From Blastomyces gilchristii SLH14081 (lineage: Eukaryota; Ascomycota; Eurotiomycetes; Onygenales; Ajellomycetaceae), in assembly GCF_000003855.2 (NCBI RefSeq), contig NW_003101665.1, positions 724,828 through 788,827 of the forward strand: a stretch of 64,000 bases of DNA. The letters run 5' to 3'. The notes beneath the pieces were generated by a model. It worked only from the letters and a program-made list of their open reading frames with translations. It was not told the DNA's origin and made no database searches. Shown piece by piece: positions 23,595-37,390 of this stretch (position 1 is the stretch's first letter; each line of letters begins with the position of its first letter). A program made the position numbers and the translations under genes.

Positions 23595-26500
23595 ATCTTC
23601 AGTGTATCTCTTTATTAAAACCTCAACTTCTCATAGAATTTAATGATTCAAAAGATGTTTATATCTGTTATGTAATGAAACTAAACATAGATATGAGAGA
23701 ATATCAATATGAAGATATCTATGCATATGAAGTTGATAATCTTGATTATAATCTTATATTAGAACTTGTCTGACTATCTGAATAAGACATCTTACTGAAT
23801 ACTTGAAACAGAAGCTTGATATTCTCTAACAATGATAGAATTCATGAAGATGATATTCACAAGACTATAAATCTTACACAGATCTCTGTCAACACTTATA
23901 AAATACTCTGAAAAAGAAGTTATTATTAAAATCACTGACAGAGTTACTGATAAAATTGCTGATAGTAGAATTATATATCAATCTATTCTATCAGTCTAAT
24001 TGATATCAAAAAGATCTTAGAAAAGTTATTCTATACTATAATAATAAATTCTTACACAAAACTCTCTCAATAATATTATAAATACTTAGATATCTTTTAA
24101 TAAGATAATATTATGAATATACCTTCTTTACAAGGCTCAGAAGTGAATCACAGTATCAAGTTAGAAAAGAAGAATGATAAGAACTCTGAGTCACTGTAAG
24201 ACTCTCTTTATAATATGTCTTAAGATAAACTTCTTCTTCTTTGAAAGACACTCAATGATCTGTTGAATAAGAAATTTATACATATTAGTAACTCTTTCAC
24301 TGCAGCTTCTATTCTCTTTACAAAGAAGTCAGATAAAGAACTTCAATTCTGTGTGAACTATCAAGATCTGAATAGATTGATAAAGAAAGATTGTTATTTC
24401 TTATCTCTTATCAATAAAACTCTAGTATATATCAGATAAGCTCAATGATTTACAAAGTTAGATATCATCATCATGTTTCATAAGATTTATATCACTGAAG
24501 AAGATGACTAACTTACAGTATTTCAAACATATTATAATCTCTTTAAATGAATAGTTACACTCTTTGAACTGACTAACATTCTCAGTACATTTCAGAAGTA
24601 TATCAACTGAGTACTTCAAGATTTTCTTGATAAGTTTGTATCTACTTATCTAGATGACATTCTCATCTTCACTAATAAATTCAGAAAAGAGTATTAAGAG
24701 CATGTATAAAGAGTATTACAATAACTACACAAAGCAGAACTATTAATTAATATTGATAAGTGTAATTTCAAAGTTAAGAGTACTAAATACTTAGATTTCA
24801 TTATAGAAGCTGATAAGAAGATTCAAATAAATTCTGAGAAGATCTCTGTTATTCTCAAATGAGAAGCTTCATATACTGTGAAAGATATACAAAGCTTCAT
24901 TGAATTTACTAACTTCTATCAGTGATTTATACAAAACTTCTCAGATATTATGAGATCACTTACAGAACTTACTAAGAAAGACTCAGTATTTCAATAATCA
25001 GCAGACACTGAAGCTGCATTTACACAGATAAAGAAGATATTTATTAATATCTCTCTGCTGATAATATTCAATTCTGATTATAAAATAGTTATTAAAGCTG
25101 ATTTCTCTGACTATGTGATAGAATAAGTGATATTGTAATATGATGATAAAGATATTCTATAACTATATATCTTTATATCTAAGAAACTGAGTCCTGCTGA
25201 ATGCAATTATAAGATCTATGATAAGAAACTTTTCATAATTATATACTGTTTAAAAGAATAAGACTCTGAACTCTGAAGTATCTCTGAATTTGAGATAATC
25301 ACAGATTATAAGAATCTTAAATACTTTATAACTATCTGTAAACTTACTAAATAATAGATGTAATGATCTGAGTTCTTAAGCTGCTTTTATTTTATAATAT
25401 ACTATCATTCTGATAGTCAGAACTCAATAACAGATGCTCTCTTATAATGAGAGTAAGATATATTATCTGATATAACAGATACTGACTGAATGAACTGAGA
25501 GCACTGACTCTTGAATCTGAAGATACTAGTTAATTAAGATAGAACAGCTTATAATACATACATACTTCTTCAATTAGAACTGCTACTGATATTTTAACTT
25601 CTCTTGAACCTACATTAGATGAGCTATAGTATATAGCAGCTCAAACTGATGAACTTCTCTAAGTACTCACTGAAGCAGTATGATAAGAAGCACTCTGATT
25701 TCTCTCAGAACTATATGTAAGAACTGACATCTCAGAATATTCAATTGATAATAATAATACTCTACAATTCTGAGAATGATACTGAGTCTCTCACTTCAAA
25801 CTCTTATACATCTGAATAATGCAAGAGATGCATGATTTGCATATAACTGATTATTCAGATTATGAATAACTATATAGAATGATCTTCTGAGAGTTCTATT
25901 AATCTGAGATATTAAATAGTATCAGACACTTTATCTGAAACTGCAACTACTGTTCTTCTATTATCTTATAAAAGAACTGTAGAAAAGATCTACTGAAATC
26001 ACTCAATATTTCTGATAAAATCTAATGAGATGTAGTGATTAACTTTACTATTAATCTATCTAAGAGTAAGAGTTATAGAAACATTCTGATTATCATTGAC
26101 TAACTAAGTAAAGATATAATATTGAAATCTTGTAATAAGATAAATACTGAACAAGTTACTGAAGTCTTCTTACAGAGTTCATTCTATTGAATACATGAGT
26201 TACTGAGATCTATAGTATTGAATTGAGACTGTCAATTTGTAAGCACTCTCTGAATAAGAATCTGTCAAGTTCTCAAGATTATATGCTGTTTATTAACTAT
26301 CTATCATCTCAAGACTGATGATGCATCAGAATGAATAATTTAGACTATAAAGAATTATCTTTATAAGTTCTGTAATCATTTATAAGATGACTGGTATAAT
26401 TTTCTTCTATATACAGAGATTGCTATCAATGATCAAGATACTGTTTTAATAGATATAAGTCTGTTCTTTCTTACATATAATTATCATATGAAGATGTTAG

Positions 26501-27093
26501 ATCTTCTAGAGATCACATAGTTCATATTGAATTCTTGTAGTCTGATTCAGATTATTAATAATATAGTAATAAAACTCTGAGATATCTGTGATTCAGCAGA
26601 AGCCTTCATAATGAGTATTAAACAGAATTAAGAAGATTGAATCAATGTTCACTGAGACTCTGCTAAATAATATAAGATAGAAGATCTGATATGATTGAAT
26701 CTTAAGAATATATAAATCACACATTTATCTTGTACACTAGATTACTGTCATGTCAGATATAAAGTGATAGAAGTTTTAGATAGTTATAACTACTGTCTTG
26801 ACACATCATTAGAGATTTATAATATCTTTTACACAAGCTTGCTTTACTGCACTATCACTGATTCATTTTCTTCTTAACTGACTTCTGACTGACAATCACC
26901 AGAAATCATAGAAGAAGATAATAAGCTTGAGTGAGAGATTGAAGATATTCTTGATAAGAGATCACACAGCTGCAGCTAATAATATCTTGTGAAATGAGTC
27001 AGCTATAATTAACTGATCTGAACTCTGAGTTCTGTGTTATCTGAAACAGTGACTCTTGACTGATGAGAACTGCTTCTGAAAGAGAGAGGCTAA
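23595..27093 (+). pseudogene. C3 pol (RT, RNase H, integrase, chromodomain)
   Basis: NLQCISLLKP after the protease matches C2. RT keeps YLDDILIF at 24647-24670. RNase H and integrase follow at C2-like spacing. A chromodomain remnant lies at about 26930-27090 (EIEDILDKRS, then SSVLSET). Many stops. Confidence 0.85.
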
Positions 27094-27403
27094 TGTGACA
27101 GGCTGCACCTGATCAATTATATAGACTATTCTGTTATACTTCACAGATTTCAACTGCTTCATTCTTGAAATGTGTACACTCTGATTCTCAGTTATTCTCA
27201 ATTGCTGATTCTCAGCTGTTATGAATCTGTATAGATTCTTTCACTCTGAAGTCTTATCATATATGCCATCACATACATGTATAAATATTCACTTTAATTG
27301 CTAATTTCTATACTTTCTCTTTCTTTCCTTCTCTAATGTTTTTCTCTTTGTTATATAAGATCTATCAATATAATACCGATCTATTCGGCGTAGGCCTCTT
27401 ACA
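27094..27403 (+). repeat. 3' LTR of C3 (310 bp)
   Basis: Begins TGTGACAGGCTGCACC after a GAAAGAGAGAGG purine tract and ends CTCTTACA. The flanking 5 bp (TATAT) do not match the flank of C1. Confidence 0.9.
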
Positions 27404-28173
27404 TATATTGACTTTGTAGTGTATCTTGAGATTGAACTGAAGACAGAATTGATGTGAAATATAAAGATTTGAATTAAGTATTTAAAGAAGTGTTTGAAAT
27501 TCGGGGTTTTTAATTGATCAAAGAGAAAGATTCAGAGATATATACATATAAAGTAATTATTTATAAAAGTTATCAGATAAGAGTTATGAAATCAGAGTAC
27601 TGATATGTAATTGTTTTTACATGATTTTCTTCAAATTAGAAAGTTAGTATTATCAAAAATTATTCTTTGAATTCTGATAGAGTAACTTATCAGCTCAGTA
27701 GTAATTTTCTAATTATTTTTCTTTTATTATCTGTATTCTGATGACTTCAGATATCAGAAAATTTCTTCAGAGTTATAATCAGTTTATAATAAAAGTTTCT
27801 GAATGAAGTTGCAGTGATTATAGTAGAGAGATGACTCTTCAGTAATCTATAATACAATCTATTAATAATTATTTCATAGTTTATCTTAATATTTATGTTG
27901 AGTTTTTCATAAATTTTATGATCTGAAATCAGATGTGAAGAATGAAGTGATTATTCATTATAATTAAAAGAGAGTATTCTATGTTGAAATTGTAAATAAC
28001 ATAGATTTTATAATTCACAGTGATTTCTTAAAGAGTTTGTGAATCTTCAATAGAAGTAAAAGAAGTGAAAGAAGTGAATTCAGAAGATATAAATAATAAT
28101 TTAAAAAAGAATGATAATTTATTTTCAATAACTGATCACTGATATGTGTAAGAAGTATTAACATAAAAGAAAA
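27404..28173 (-). pseudogene. hAT transposase remnant, N-terminal part (piece of hAT-2)
   Basis: Between the C3 3' LTR and the C4 5' LTR. On the minus strand near 27.40-27.51 kb a frame reads NPEFQTLL-stop-ILNSNLYISHQF and LKIHYKVN. This resembles the N-terminal 'hPeF..LL.yLnp...pSr.t' region of hAT transposases. The rest is AT-rich and highly degraded. The assignment to hAT-2 rests on this weak similarity and on position. Confidence 0.4.
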
Positions 28174-28528
28174 TGTGACGGGCTACGCCCGATCAATTAT
28201 ATAGACTATTCTGTTACACTTCACAGATTTCAACCGCTTCATTCTTGAATGTATATGCTCTGATTCTCAGCCACTCCTGATCACCGATCCTCGGCCGCAT
28301 ACACTCCAATTCTCAGTCACTCTTGATCACTGATTCTCAGCTGCTACAAACATGTATAAATTCTTTCACTCTGAAGCCTCACTACATACATTGTTACATA
28401 TACATATAAATATTCACTTTAATCACTGATTTTCACACTTTCTCTTTCTTTTCTTCTCTAACATTTTTCTCTTTATTATATAAGACCTATCAATATCATA
28501 CTGATCTATTTAGTGTAGGTCTCTTATA
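28174..28528 (+). repeat. 5' LTR of C4, with internal duplication (355 bp)
   Basis: About 46 bp longer than the other C LTRs. The extra length is a tandem duplication of a segment built on GATTCTCAGCCACTCCTGAT at roughly 28257-28345. Confidence 0.85.
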
Positions 28529-29888
28529 CTAGAAAAATGTTCATCATCTTCTTATTAGAAATGATTATTCATGTATCATCTTCTCATTAGAAATGATTAA
28601 TTATTGAGAGATATCTGAACATGTAACAATGTATAAGAGAAACACAGTTAAGTGAACACTGAGTTCTCAGATAAAAGCTTACTTATCAGTTACTCTGGCT
28701 CTGTAATAAGATCTTATAAAGAGAATATCAGTAAAAGACCTAAGAGTTCTTACATTCAGATATATGAGATATTCATACAATTACACTTCTTCAGATTCTA
28801 CAGATATTATATATTCAATAAACAATATAATCATGTCTAATGATAATATGAGAGAACTCTTAAATATAAGTATAGATATAATATTACAGTAACTCTGAGC
28901 AATGTTGAAATTACAATAATAACAGATAGCTGATATGCATGCAACTTAACAATGTTAATATAAAGAGATTCAATGATTGTTACAACAAGAAACTCATGTA
29001 ATTTCAATATCTACAGAATCAAATATAAAAGTGCTGAAAGAATGCTTAGATACTCTTATATATTTCAATGCTTCTGATCTCACTCTCTACTTATCATAGA
29101 GAATGAAAATGCTTGTGAAACTGAGTGTAGATGAAGATGTCATCAGTTCATTAATCAATCAAGATTGATATATCAATGAATAATTGAAGAATTGTATGAA
29201 ATAGAAGTTTTATTCATGAATAAAAGTATGTGAATCAGTATTGTAAATATCTGATAATATTATTAAATATCTTGATATTCTGTTCTGAGACACTGCTATA
29301 CAATAGAAAGTATTAGATTGATTACAGAGTATCTGACAGAGAAACACTTCTCTTACAATATTTATCTCTGACTTTGATACTAAGATTCTAGAAGCAGATG
29401 ATCAATCTTGAGAGAATTAAATGAAGATTAGTATACTTAAGAAGATATTAACTTTTAAACTCTTACAGATTCTTATAAGTGTAGATAAAAACCAGACTTA
29501 TGAAGATTTCTGCACACAGCTCTGAACATTGAACAACTGTCTTATCAAGCTTAAGAGTATACAGAACAGCGACAGAAGACATTACACTTCAGTCACTTAT
29601 ACACTCACATCAAGAAATAGCAATGATGCAGATGCTATGAACTGAATAGATTCAAATATCTATATATAAGCAAGAGTTTTCACTGTTTAAACAGGCTTCT
29701 GAGTCTCTGAAATCACTTCTGAGAAAGTTGCTAATTAATATTAATATGAAGTATGTATCAACTGGAACTGATTAGAACACATTACTTTCAACTGCTGATT
29801 GATCTATATGTGTTTACACTTAAGAGAAAGACTGACATCTTCTTAATTAAGAGAAAGATCAGTGTCTTCTCATTTGAAGAATGAATCA
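28174..29888 (+). mobile_element. Ty3/gypsy element C4, 5' part (LTR and gag)
   Basis: A 355-bp LTR (28174-28528) is followed by gag colinear with C2 12929-14260. The gag zinc knuckle lies at 29754-29795, its third ligand His and last Cys intact. The element stops at about 29888, where a truncated short hAT-type element begins. PR, RT and IN are absent. Confidence 0.85.
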
Positions 29889-30343
29889 GTCATTATCAAT
29901 TCGACTGATTCCATTACACGGTTTTAACATTAGATAGTAGTCTCATACTGTCTCAGTGAGACTTACTGTCTACTCTTGTCACATTTTCCAAATGAGACCA
30001 TGATTTCCACTTCTCAATTTAAATTATTTTTATTGCTTTAAATGACTTTAAATCTCATTTGAGTGTTATCAAAAAGCGTTACTTTTTAAAAAATTAAAAA
30101 TAGTCTAAAAAAAACCTTAAAATGTCTAAAAATAGTAACTTTATGCCAAGAATGAGACTAAATGAGATCAAATGAGACCACTTTCTCATTTTTTTCAAGT
30201 CATGGTTCCATTTTAAGATCTGATATATAGTCACTTTACATGTTTTTTTGATAGCCAGTCCCAGCGGGATTCACGCCAAGAAATGTATGAGACCAGACCA
30301 AATGGAATCAAATGTGAAATTCATAGTCCCAGCGGCTAGTCTA
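29889..30343 (-). mobile_element. 506-bp hAT-type element, copy 3 (reverse, truncated)
   Basis: Reverse complement of copy 1, complete at its 30343 end (CTAGTCTA) but missing about 50 bp at the 29889 end, where C4 gag sequence abuts. No target duplication can be tested. Confidence 0.85.
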
Positions 30344-31708
30344 CAAGTTCAAGATATTATAATATATCTTATAATCTGTCTCTTCTCACTTAAACATCTT
30401 CTTCTTCTCTTTCTTTAATCTGTGATAGTACTCACACATCTTGATAGTCTGCAGAACCGCAGAATATTTGAAGAGAAATAACATGACTAGTTTTAATAAG
30501 TATTGAGAGAGAGTAAAGACAGAGAAGACAGCTAGTAATAATATAATAATAATAGTGATAATAATAATGATAATAATGATAATAATAATAATAATAATAA
30601 TGAAAGAGAGAGTGTATCAGAATATATTATTCACTTATCAAATATAAAGAGACTCAAAGAAACTATTAACAGCTTTCAAAGATATACAGAAATGACTATA
30701 GTATTACATAGTAATATTATCTTCATTTAATACATACACTATTAATATTCTTTGTATACAGTTATTATATAATCTATATCAGAAATACATGCAGAAAACA
30801 GATCTTTATTACTAAAGAGAATAATCACAGTGATTCTCTATTTTCATACTATAAAGATAAGTTATTCTCATTTCTTTCTTCTCTCTTTTCTCTTCTTCTT
30901 CAACTCATCACTAAGTTCAAGCTGATATCAAAACTATTAAAACACTCTTAGAAACTCTCAAATTGAAGAGTATAAACTAATCAAATTTTAAATATAGATG
31001 AATTAAATTATATTTAATAATACTAATTATTTATCTCTTTTTTAATAAAATAATAGTTGCATCTTCTCTCTTCTCTCTCTCAAATGAAATATGACCTGTG
31101 AAAAGTGAGTATTATGTCAGATTATAATGACTAACATGATCTCAGCATATAGAACTATATACACATAGTGTATGCTAAACTGAGAGACTGTGTGAGTTAT
31201 AAATTAGTAGCAGCATCTCAGAGAGAGCTGTGTAGTATGAGAAAGCTATAACTCTCAGTTATATACACAGAGAGTGAATTACTACAGTAAGTATATATAT
31301 ATTATATAAAAGTAACACTTTTTAATAATACTCAGTCTCTGATATTATGAAAATAGAGTCTCTCTATGAGATTCATTTTTATCAGAAGTTGAGAAATTTT
31401 ATATTTCTTAAGATCATCTTCACACATCTTATCTGTGAAATTGATGAGAGAAATCATCAATTTTAGTATTCTGCTCTTAATATTATTTAAGTAACAGCAG
31501 AGTTCATTCTGATCATACTTTTTAAGTGTATATTTTCTAATTATTCACATTTATACAGATATATACTGATTATTTATTAGATAATATTAAGATAATAACT
31601 CATTACAGCTGTGTTATTCTCACTATGAGAAATACATAATTGATAATAAATATTGTGAAGACTCTGAGAAGTGAGTATTTTAAAGATACTGCAGCTCTAT
31701 AATCTTGA
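30344..31708. other. hAT-2 internal piece left of A2
   Basis: From about 30540 it is colinear with hAT-1 5610-6776, including the AAT microsatellite at about 30540-30600. It ends at the A2 target duplication TTGA (31705-31708). No coding motif was recognised; it is likely non-coding subterminal DNA of the hAT element. Confidence 0.6.
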
Positions 31709-31875
31709 TGTGATTCAAAGATTGCTTAAGTCAGCGTATGATTACAGGTGTACACCGGCTTCTTATATACAGTATACTAAATTAATTAGTGACTGCTATG
31801 ATCTCTTTATATTCATAAGCAAGTTCAGAAGCAGCTGTATTATTATTCAGTGATTATATATTCTTCTAAATCACA
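31709..31875 (-). repeat. 3' LTR of A2 (167 bp)
   Basis: Followed internally by TTCTCTCTC (31876-31884), the complement of the polypurine tract, which fixes the element orientation as minus. Confidence 0.95.
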
Positions 31876-32399
31876 TTCTCTCTCATCAGATTCAGTTATA
31901 CTTATATAATTATAATATACACTCTAGCTTCATGCAGATTAGTATGCAACTAGTATTTATAATTATGTAATCTATCTCTAATTCAGCTAGTGTTCTGTGT
32001 ACACTCTCACAAAGAAACTTTCACTATATTATATTACTTATTCATTAACTTTTCTCATTCTTCAATCATCTTCTTTATTATTGTTATCATTGAATATTAT
32101 TATCTCATTCAAGATTTCTGTTTCTTCTTCTATTCAGATCTTCTATCTGTTTATTTATCACATTGTATGTGTTTTTAATGATGACTCTCTGTTTCTATAA
32201 CAAGTGTTATTGTAGTGCTCATACTGAGCAGTTTATTAACAGTAAGTGTAATATGTTATGAAATATAACCAGGACTTGTTTTTCTTCTAACAATTATCAG
32301 AATGTATTATTATGAATGATACATCTTCTTCATCTTCTCATATAATCTTGACTGTTTTTCTTCTCAGTAGGCTTCTGATTGTGTTTTCTGACATGATTT

Positions 32400-34000
32400 T
32401 ATATAAATGCAGATGCTGATATGTTTATTTTTATTCATGTAGAATTCTCATGTGTTGACAGATTTATATCTGCAGATGAAAGTGAATACCTCAATGTTAA
32501 ATTGTTAGTTAAGAACTTGAAGAACATGATAATGAAGAAATTATCTATGTCATATGTAATCAGATCTCTCATGTTCTTTTCTGCCTTCTCTGTTTCTTTC
32601 TCTGTCACTCTCTCTCAATCTTCTATTCTTGTCTCTGTGTCTAATTCTTCTGCTCCTGCTACCCCTGTTCTTATAACTCTCACTCTTACTACTTCTGCTC
32701 TCTCTGTCTCTGTCACTACTTCTGCTTTTGTTACCAGCTCTTCTTGTTTCAAGAAGATGTTGTGTAGACTTGATAAATCATGTTTTTCAGCATATACACT
32801 CTCACTCTTCTTATCAATCTCTAAAATAATTTATTGTATAAAGACTGTATATAACATAACTATCTGAAGCTCAGTTGCAGATGCTGATTATTACATTCAT
32901 TTTAAGTATTTATGATAAGATAATTGTTTATTTATACTGAAGAATTATCTCTCTCTTTAACAGTGTTAAGATTATAAGTCTTTTCTTTTTTCATCTTTTC
33001 TTTCTGACACTGATTGTTCTGTTCTTAGAGAAAATTATTATAGATTTTATTATATATAAAGTTATAATATTCACAGACATTAAGAAACTTTTTATAACTG
33101 TTAAATTCAATATTATAGATATATTCACTCTGATAAATTTCTTTGAAATGATCAACTTATATTAGTCTATTCTCTAATATTTATCATTCAACTTTGTAAT
33201 GCAGGTGAAGAATATCTTTGTTTTCAGAAATGAGAATGTGAATGTTGTACTTTTTTACATTCATAGATATAAGACTTGTACATCTTATCTAAAATGTTAT
33301 TGTGAGAATGAGATATTTATATACTGTGTTCTGCTTTCTGTATTCTTCTGTGTCTCTCTCTCTCTTTCTAAGAAGTCTTATACATGTTGTAATTGCATGT
33401 ACAACTCTAAGATCAGCAGGTGTTTATTCAGTAACTGTTCTCATCTCTGATTTTGTAGTTTTTATACACTAATAATGATTCTTAGTTGCTTCAGTATCAG
33501 AGATTATTCTAATCACAGATAATAACACTGCTGAGACTATCTTCTTCTACTCTTAAGCTTCTTTTAGTGCTTTCTCTTCCTTCTCTGTGAGAAAGATTAT
33601 ACATATATCAGATTATAAGTGTTCAGTCTCAGATGACTTCTGCTGTTATTCATCTGATTCTATATCTTCTTCTTCTTTCATTTCTTTCATCTCTGCTCTC
33701 TCTGTTTTAACTTCTGATTCTACAGATTCTATACTCTTCTTCAATTTTTCTACACACATGTGTACACATTTCTATATTGGCATTTCAGTCAATCTTGTGA
33801 TAAATAATATTAATATTATACACAGAGTGATAGAGAAATCAGAGACATTTGCAGTGTTATTATAAGAGCAGCTTACAGCTCTTAAATCTCTTGCAGATCT
33901 CAAGTTTTGAGATTTCCTTTATTTTTGATGTTATTGATGTTTTTCAGATGACATGGTGTTGAAAATAGATTAAATGTGTGATATATGAAAATGAATGAGA
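32400..34000 (-). pseudogene. A2 copy of the RS-rich 3' ORF
   Basis: Minus-strand counterpart of the A1 ORF at 3408-4800. The RS block near 32.56-32.76 kb reads RSRSSDRDRESRSSKSES and later RESDRERNREGR, aligned in frame with A1. A 148-codon plus-strand open frame at 32421-32867, rich in Ser/Val/Thr, is the antisense of this block and is not taken as a gene. Confidence 0.5.
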
Positions 34001-37000
34001 TGTGTATAATAACATTTTGTCTTTTATAGCTGATCTTTACATTTGATAATCAATTCATTATTTCTTTTCTTTTCTTACACTTTTTCTTTATCTGCTAGTT
34101 ACTACTCTTACACAATCTCTATATAATACAGTGTTCAGTGACTAGGTTCAGCAGCTTTCATCTTGTGATTCTGTCTTGTGTATTATACTGTCTCTCTTTG
34201 CCTGCTCAGATCACTATAGTAAACAGCTTATTAAAACTAATCTTACTCAATCTCTGAGTATTCTCAGAGATTAAGATGACTTAATTTCATATATTCATAG
34301 ATGTTTCAGATGCTTCATTCTCTGTTGTCTCTGTGATTGAACTGATATAAATAGTTAAATTTAACTCTGAATTTCTTTTTCTTCTGTAATCTGATTTATA
34401 TGCAAGTCTGTCACTCTGAGACTGCTCTTTATCACATTGCATCTACTATCTGCAGTGTGTTATTATACAACTGACTACAGTCTCATCACTTATTAAAGTG
34501 TGATGTTTATCTGATTTCTTCATTTCTTTTCATTCTTTTCTTATAATTATGAAAAGATTGAAATAAGTGAGATCATCTGATTTGTAAGTATTTATGATTT
34601 CTCTTACTTCATAAGACTTTTCAATTATAAGTCTCTTCTTTTTCAATACTGATAATAGTACTGCAGATGATTATAATCTGCTCAGATCTTACATCTTCAT
34701 CTTCATAAGATATGAATTATTTATCAAGTTGTGTAAGATCTGTCTCTCTGATTCCTTCAATATGTATATTCTCAGAGAATGTGATTTGAGTATTTTATAG
34801 AGCTCAAATTATCTAGATTGAAACTTCTCAGAACTCTCATTATATATAAGAACTTATATTCTCATCTTGAGACTTGATTTCTTAACTAGTGAGTCTTGTA
34901 TTCTTTTTGATTGAATTGCTCAGTTCAGAAGTAACTTATTAGCTTTGTGCATGTGTGACTGATCTCTTTCAATCTTGATTCTGTGTCTGTGACTGCTGCA
35001 TCTGCAACTACTACTACTATGTCTGTAACTGCTGTTTCTGCTGTATCTGCAACTATTGTATTCATAACTACTGTTTCTTCTCTTATCTTTTTCAAAGCAT
35101 TCTCTGAGATGTATGAATGCAGTTCATACAACAGATAGAATAATAAACACTTGAAGACTGCATACTGCTGAATTTATATGACTAATAATACCTGACTGAG
35201 ATATTCATCTCATAGTCATATAGACTTATTCACTAGATATTTTATTAGTATGTTACTTAAGATTTCATTCAAGTGTTTCATCTTTCTGTTTATTTACAGA
35301 TAATATAACATTGTTCTACAATGTCTTGTCTGTAACTAGCTTATGAAATGCCTCACTACTTCTTCTATGAGATTTGTATCATTATCAGTTAGAATCTCAC
35401 ACAGCATTTCATAGTTAATATAGATCTTATTATGTAGAAACTTCATTATTATCTTCTCTATTATCTCTGAAACTGCTTTCATGACTGGTCAGTCAGTAGT
35501 GTAGTCAATAGCAGTGATTATTCAATGATTTTCATTTAATGTTCACAGTAATATGTCTATAAGATTTACTTCTCATTATTTAAATAATTGTATTGTATAT
35601 TTCATCTGATATTATACTTTCTTATATTCTAACTCTTTCTTAGATTCTTTTGTGATCTGATAATTCAGGTATCTGTGAGTATACATCTGAATATTCTTAA
35701 TTATACTTGGTCAGTACACTCTTGATTTGAGTACACTCATGAGTTCAGAGCTTTCTAAGTAACTGAATTCCTTGTGTATATGAGTTATTAAGTTATATCT
35801 AAATAAATGTTCTAGATAAAGAGCTTCTATATATTCTAGATCATGATAAAGTATAACATCATTTTTCAATTTTCTCAGCTTGAAGTTTGAAAGTATCTCT
35901 TCTACTACTTTTGTAAGATACTTGTTATTCAATATCTTATTATTTCTCAAGTGAGAGATTATTACATTCACTCATTCTGATTTCTTGTATTCTCTCAGTG
36001 TATTTAACATGAACTTCTCTTATATCTAATTTATAGAATTCTTACTTATGAAATCAGATCTGTGACTAATTGCATCAGATATTACAGCATCTAATCTCTT
36101 TCAGTATTTGATATGAAGATTATATACTTAGAACTCTGAGATTCAATGTACTAAGTATTTGAAAGGTTTTATTATCAATTGTAGATAGATAAGACTTTCA
36201 TGATCTGTGATCACTGTTGTTATATACTCATTGTTAATATATCTATCTTATAACATCAGCACATACTTAATTACTAGCAATTTCTTTTTATACACTGAAT
36301 AATTGAGCTCAGTGTCTGATAGTTTTCTATCATTGTATATCATCAGATACAGCTTGTTATTCTTACTCATCTGCAGAAGAGTATCTCTGATAGCTCATTC
36401 AGATGTATCTGTCTTAATATAGAAAGATTTATCACAATCTGATTGAACAAGCACTGAGAATATTATCACACATTTTCTCAGTATGAGAAAAGCCTCTTTG
36501 TATACAGTATTTCAGATGATTGACTGAAACTTCTTCTTTCATAGATTAGTATTTATTTCTCTTAAGAGATCTGAGAGTGATGCAGCTATTTATATGAAAT
36601 TTTTGATAAATCTGCAGTAATATGAAATTAATTCAAGAAACTGTTATATATAATGTATATTTCTCAGCTGTGATTAATTTACTATGACATTTAATTTCTT
36701 TAAAATGAGATGTATACAGTCATCACTTACTACATATTCTATAAACTTCAACTCTTTCATTTCAAACACATACTTTATTAATTTAATATAGAGCTTATGC
36801 TCTGTTAGAGTTATAAGCACTTTATCAAGATATTTCAGATATTTATTATATAAGTTTGAGAAGACTAGAATGTTATTTCAGATATACAAGATATGAGATT
36901 TCATTCTATTTATAAAGAATTATATTCATCATCATTTGAAAGATGATAGATGCATTTGTCAGATTAATGATATTACTAGAAATTCAAACTTCTCTTATTA

Positions 37001-37390
37001 TATATTAAATGTAGTTTACAGTACTGACAGTTCATTTACATGAATCTATTAGTATTCTGAGAGAAGATTGATTTTTGATAGATATCAGGTATTTTCAACT
37101 GTATTCAACTGTTATTGAATCTATGACAGTGAATATTCATTCTTGATTATAAGCTTATTAAGTGCTCAATAATTAATACATATTTATCACTTCTCATCTG
37201 TTTTTTTCATGAATAGAACTGAGAAGTCTCATGCACTTGATAAGAGTTATATAAGATCACATTCTAGAAGGTCTGTGATCTGATACTTCTGTTCTTTAAG
37301 ATATATTTATGACAGAGAATATGCATTCTGATTGACTGATTTCATATTCTCTGTATTAATCTCATATATAAATTCTCATTTCACCAGCAA
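34000..37390 (-). pseudogene. A2 pol (RT, RNase H, integrase)
   Basis: The integrase segment at 35971-35711 is nearly identical in protein sequence to A1 1415-1675, including LEYIEALYLEHLFRYNL. The RT motif region lies at about 36.86-36.90 kb and retains NILVFSN. Stops occur throughout. Confidence 0.85.

Larger units (their letters stand above)
23595..27403 (+). mobile_element. Ty3/gypsy element C3, 3' part (pol and LTR)
   Basis: Colinear with C2 from about 14518 to its end, starting within the protease region. It has a 310-bp 3' LTR. The left end is abrupt against the unmutated island. It is more heavily mutated than C2 (additional stops). Confidence 0.9.

Noticed and set aside
23516..23773. 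85-codon ORF crossing from the island into C3, read as a fusion gene
   Set aside because: The frame in the island (MIESFSMDLSAG...) is not similar to the protease expected upstream of C3; the ORF is a chance junction frame.
32421..32867. 148-codon plus-strand ORF, Ser/Val/Thr-rich
   Set aside because: It is the antisense of the RS-rich ORF of A2; GA-rich sense codons give Ser/Leu/Val-rich antisense frames with few stops.
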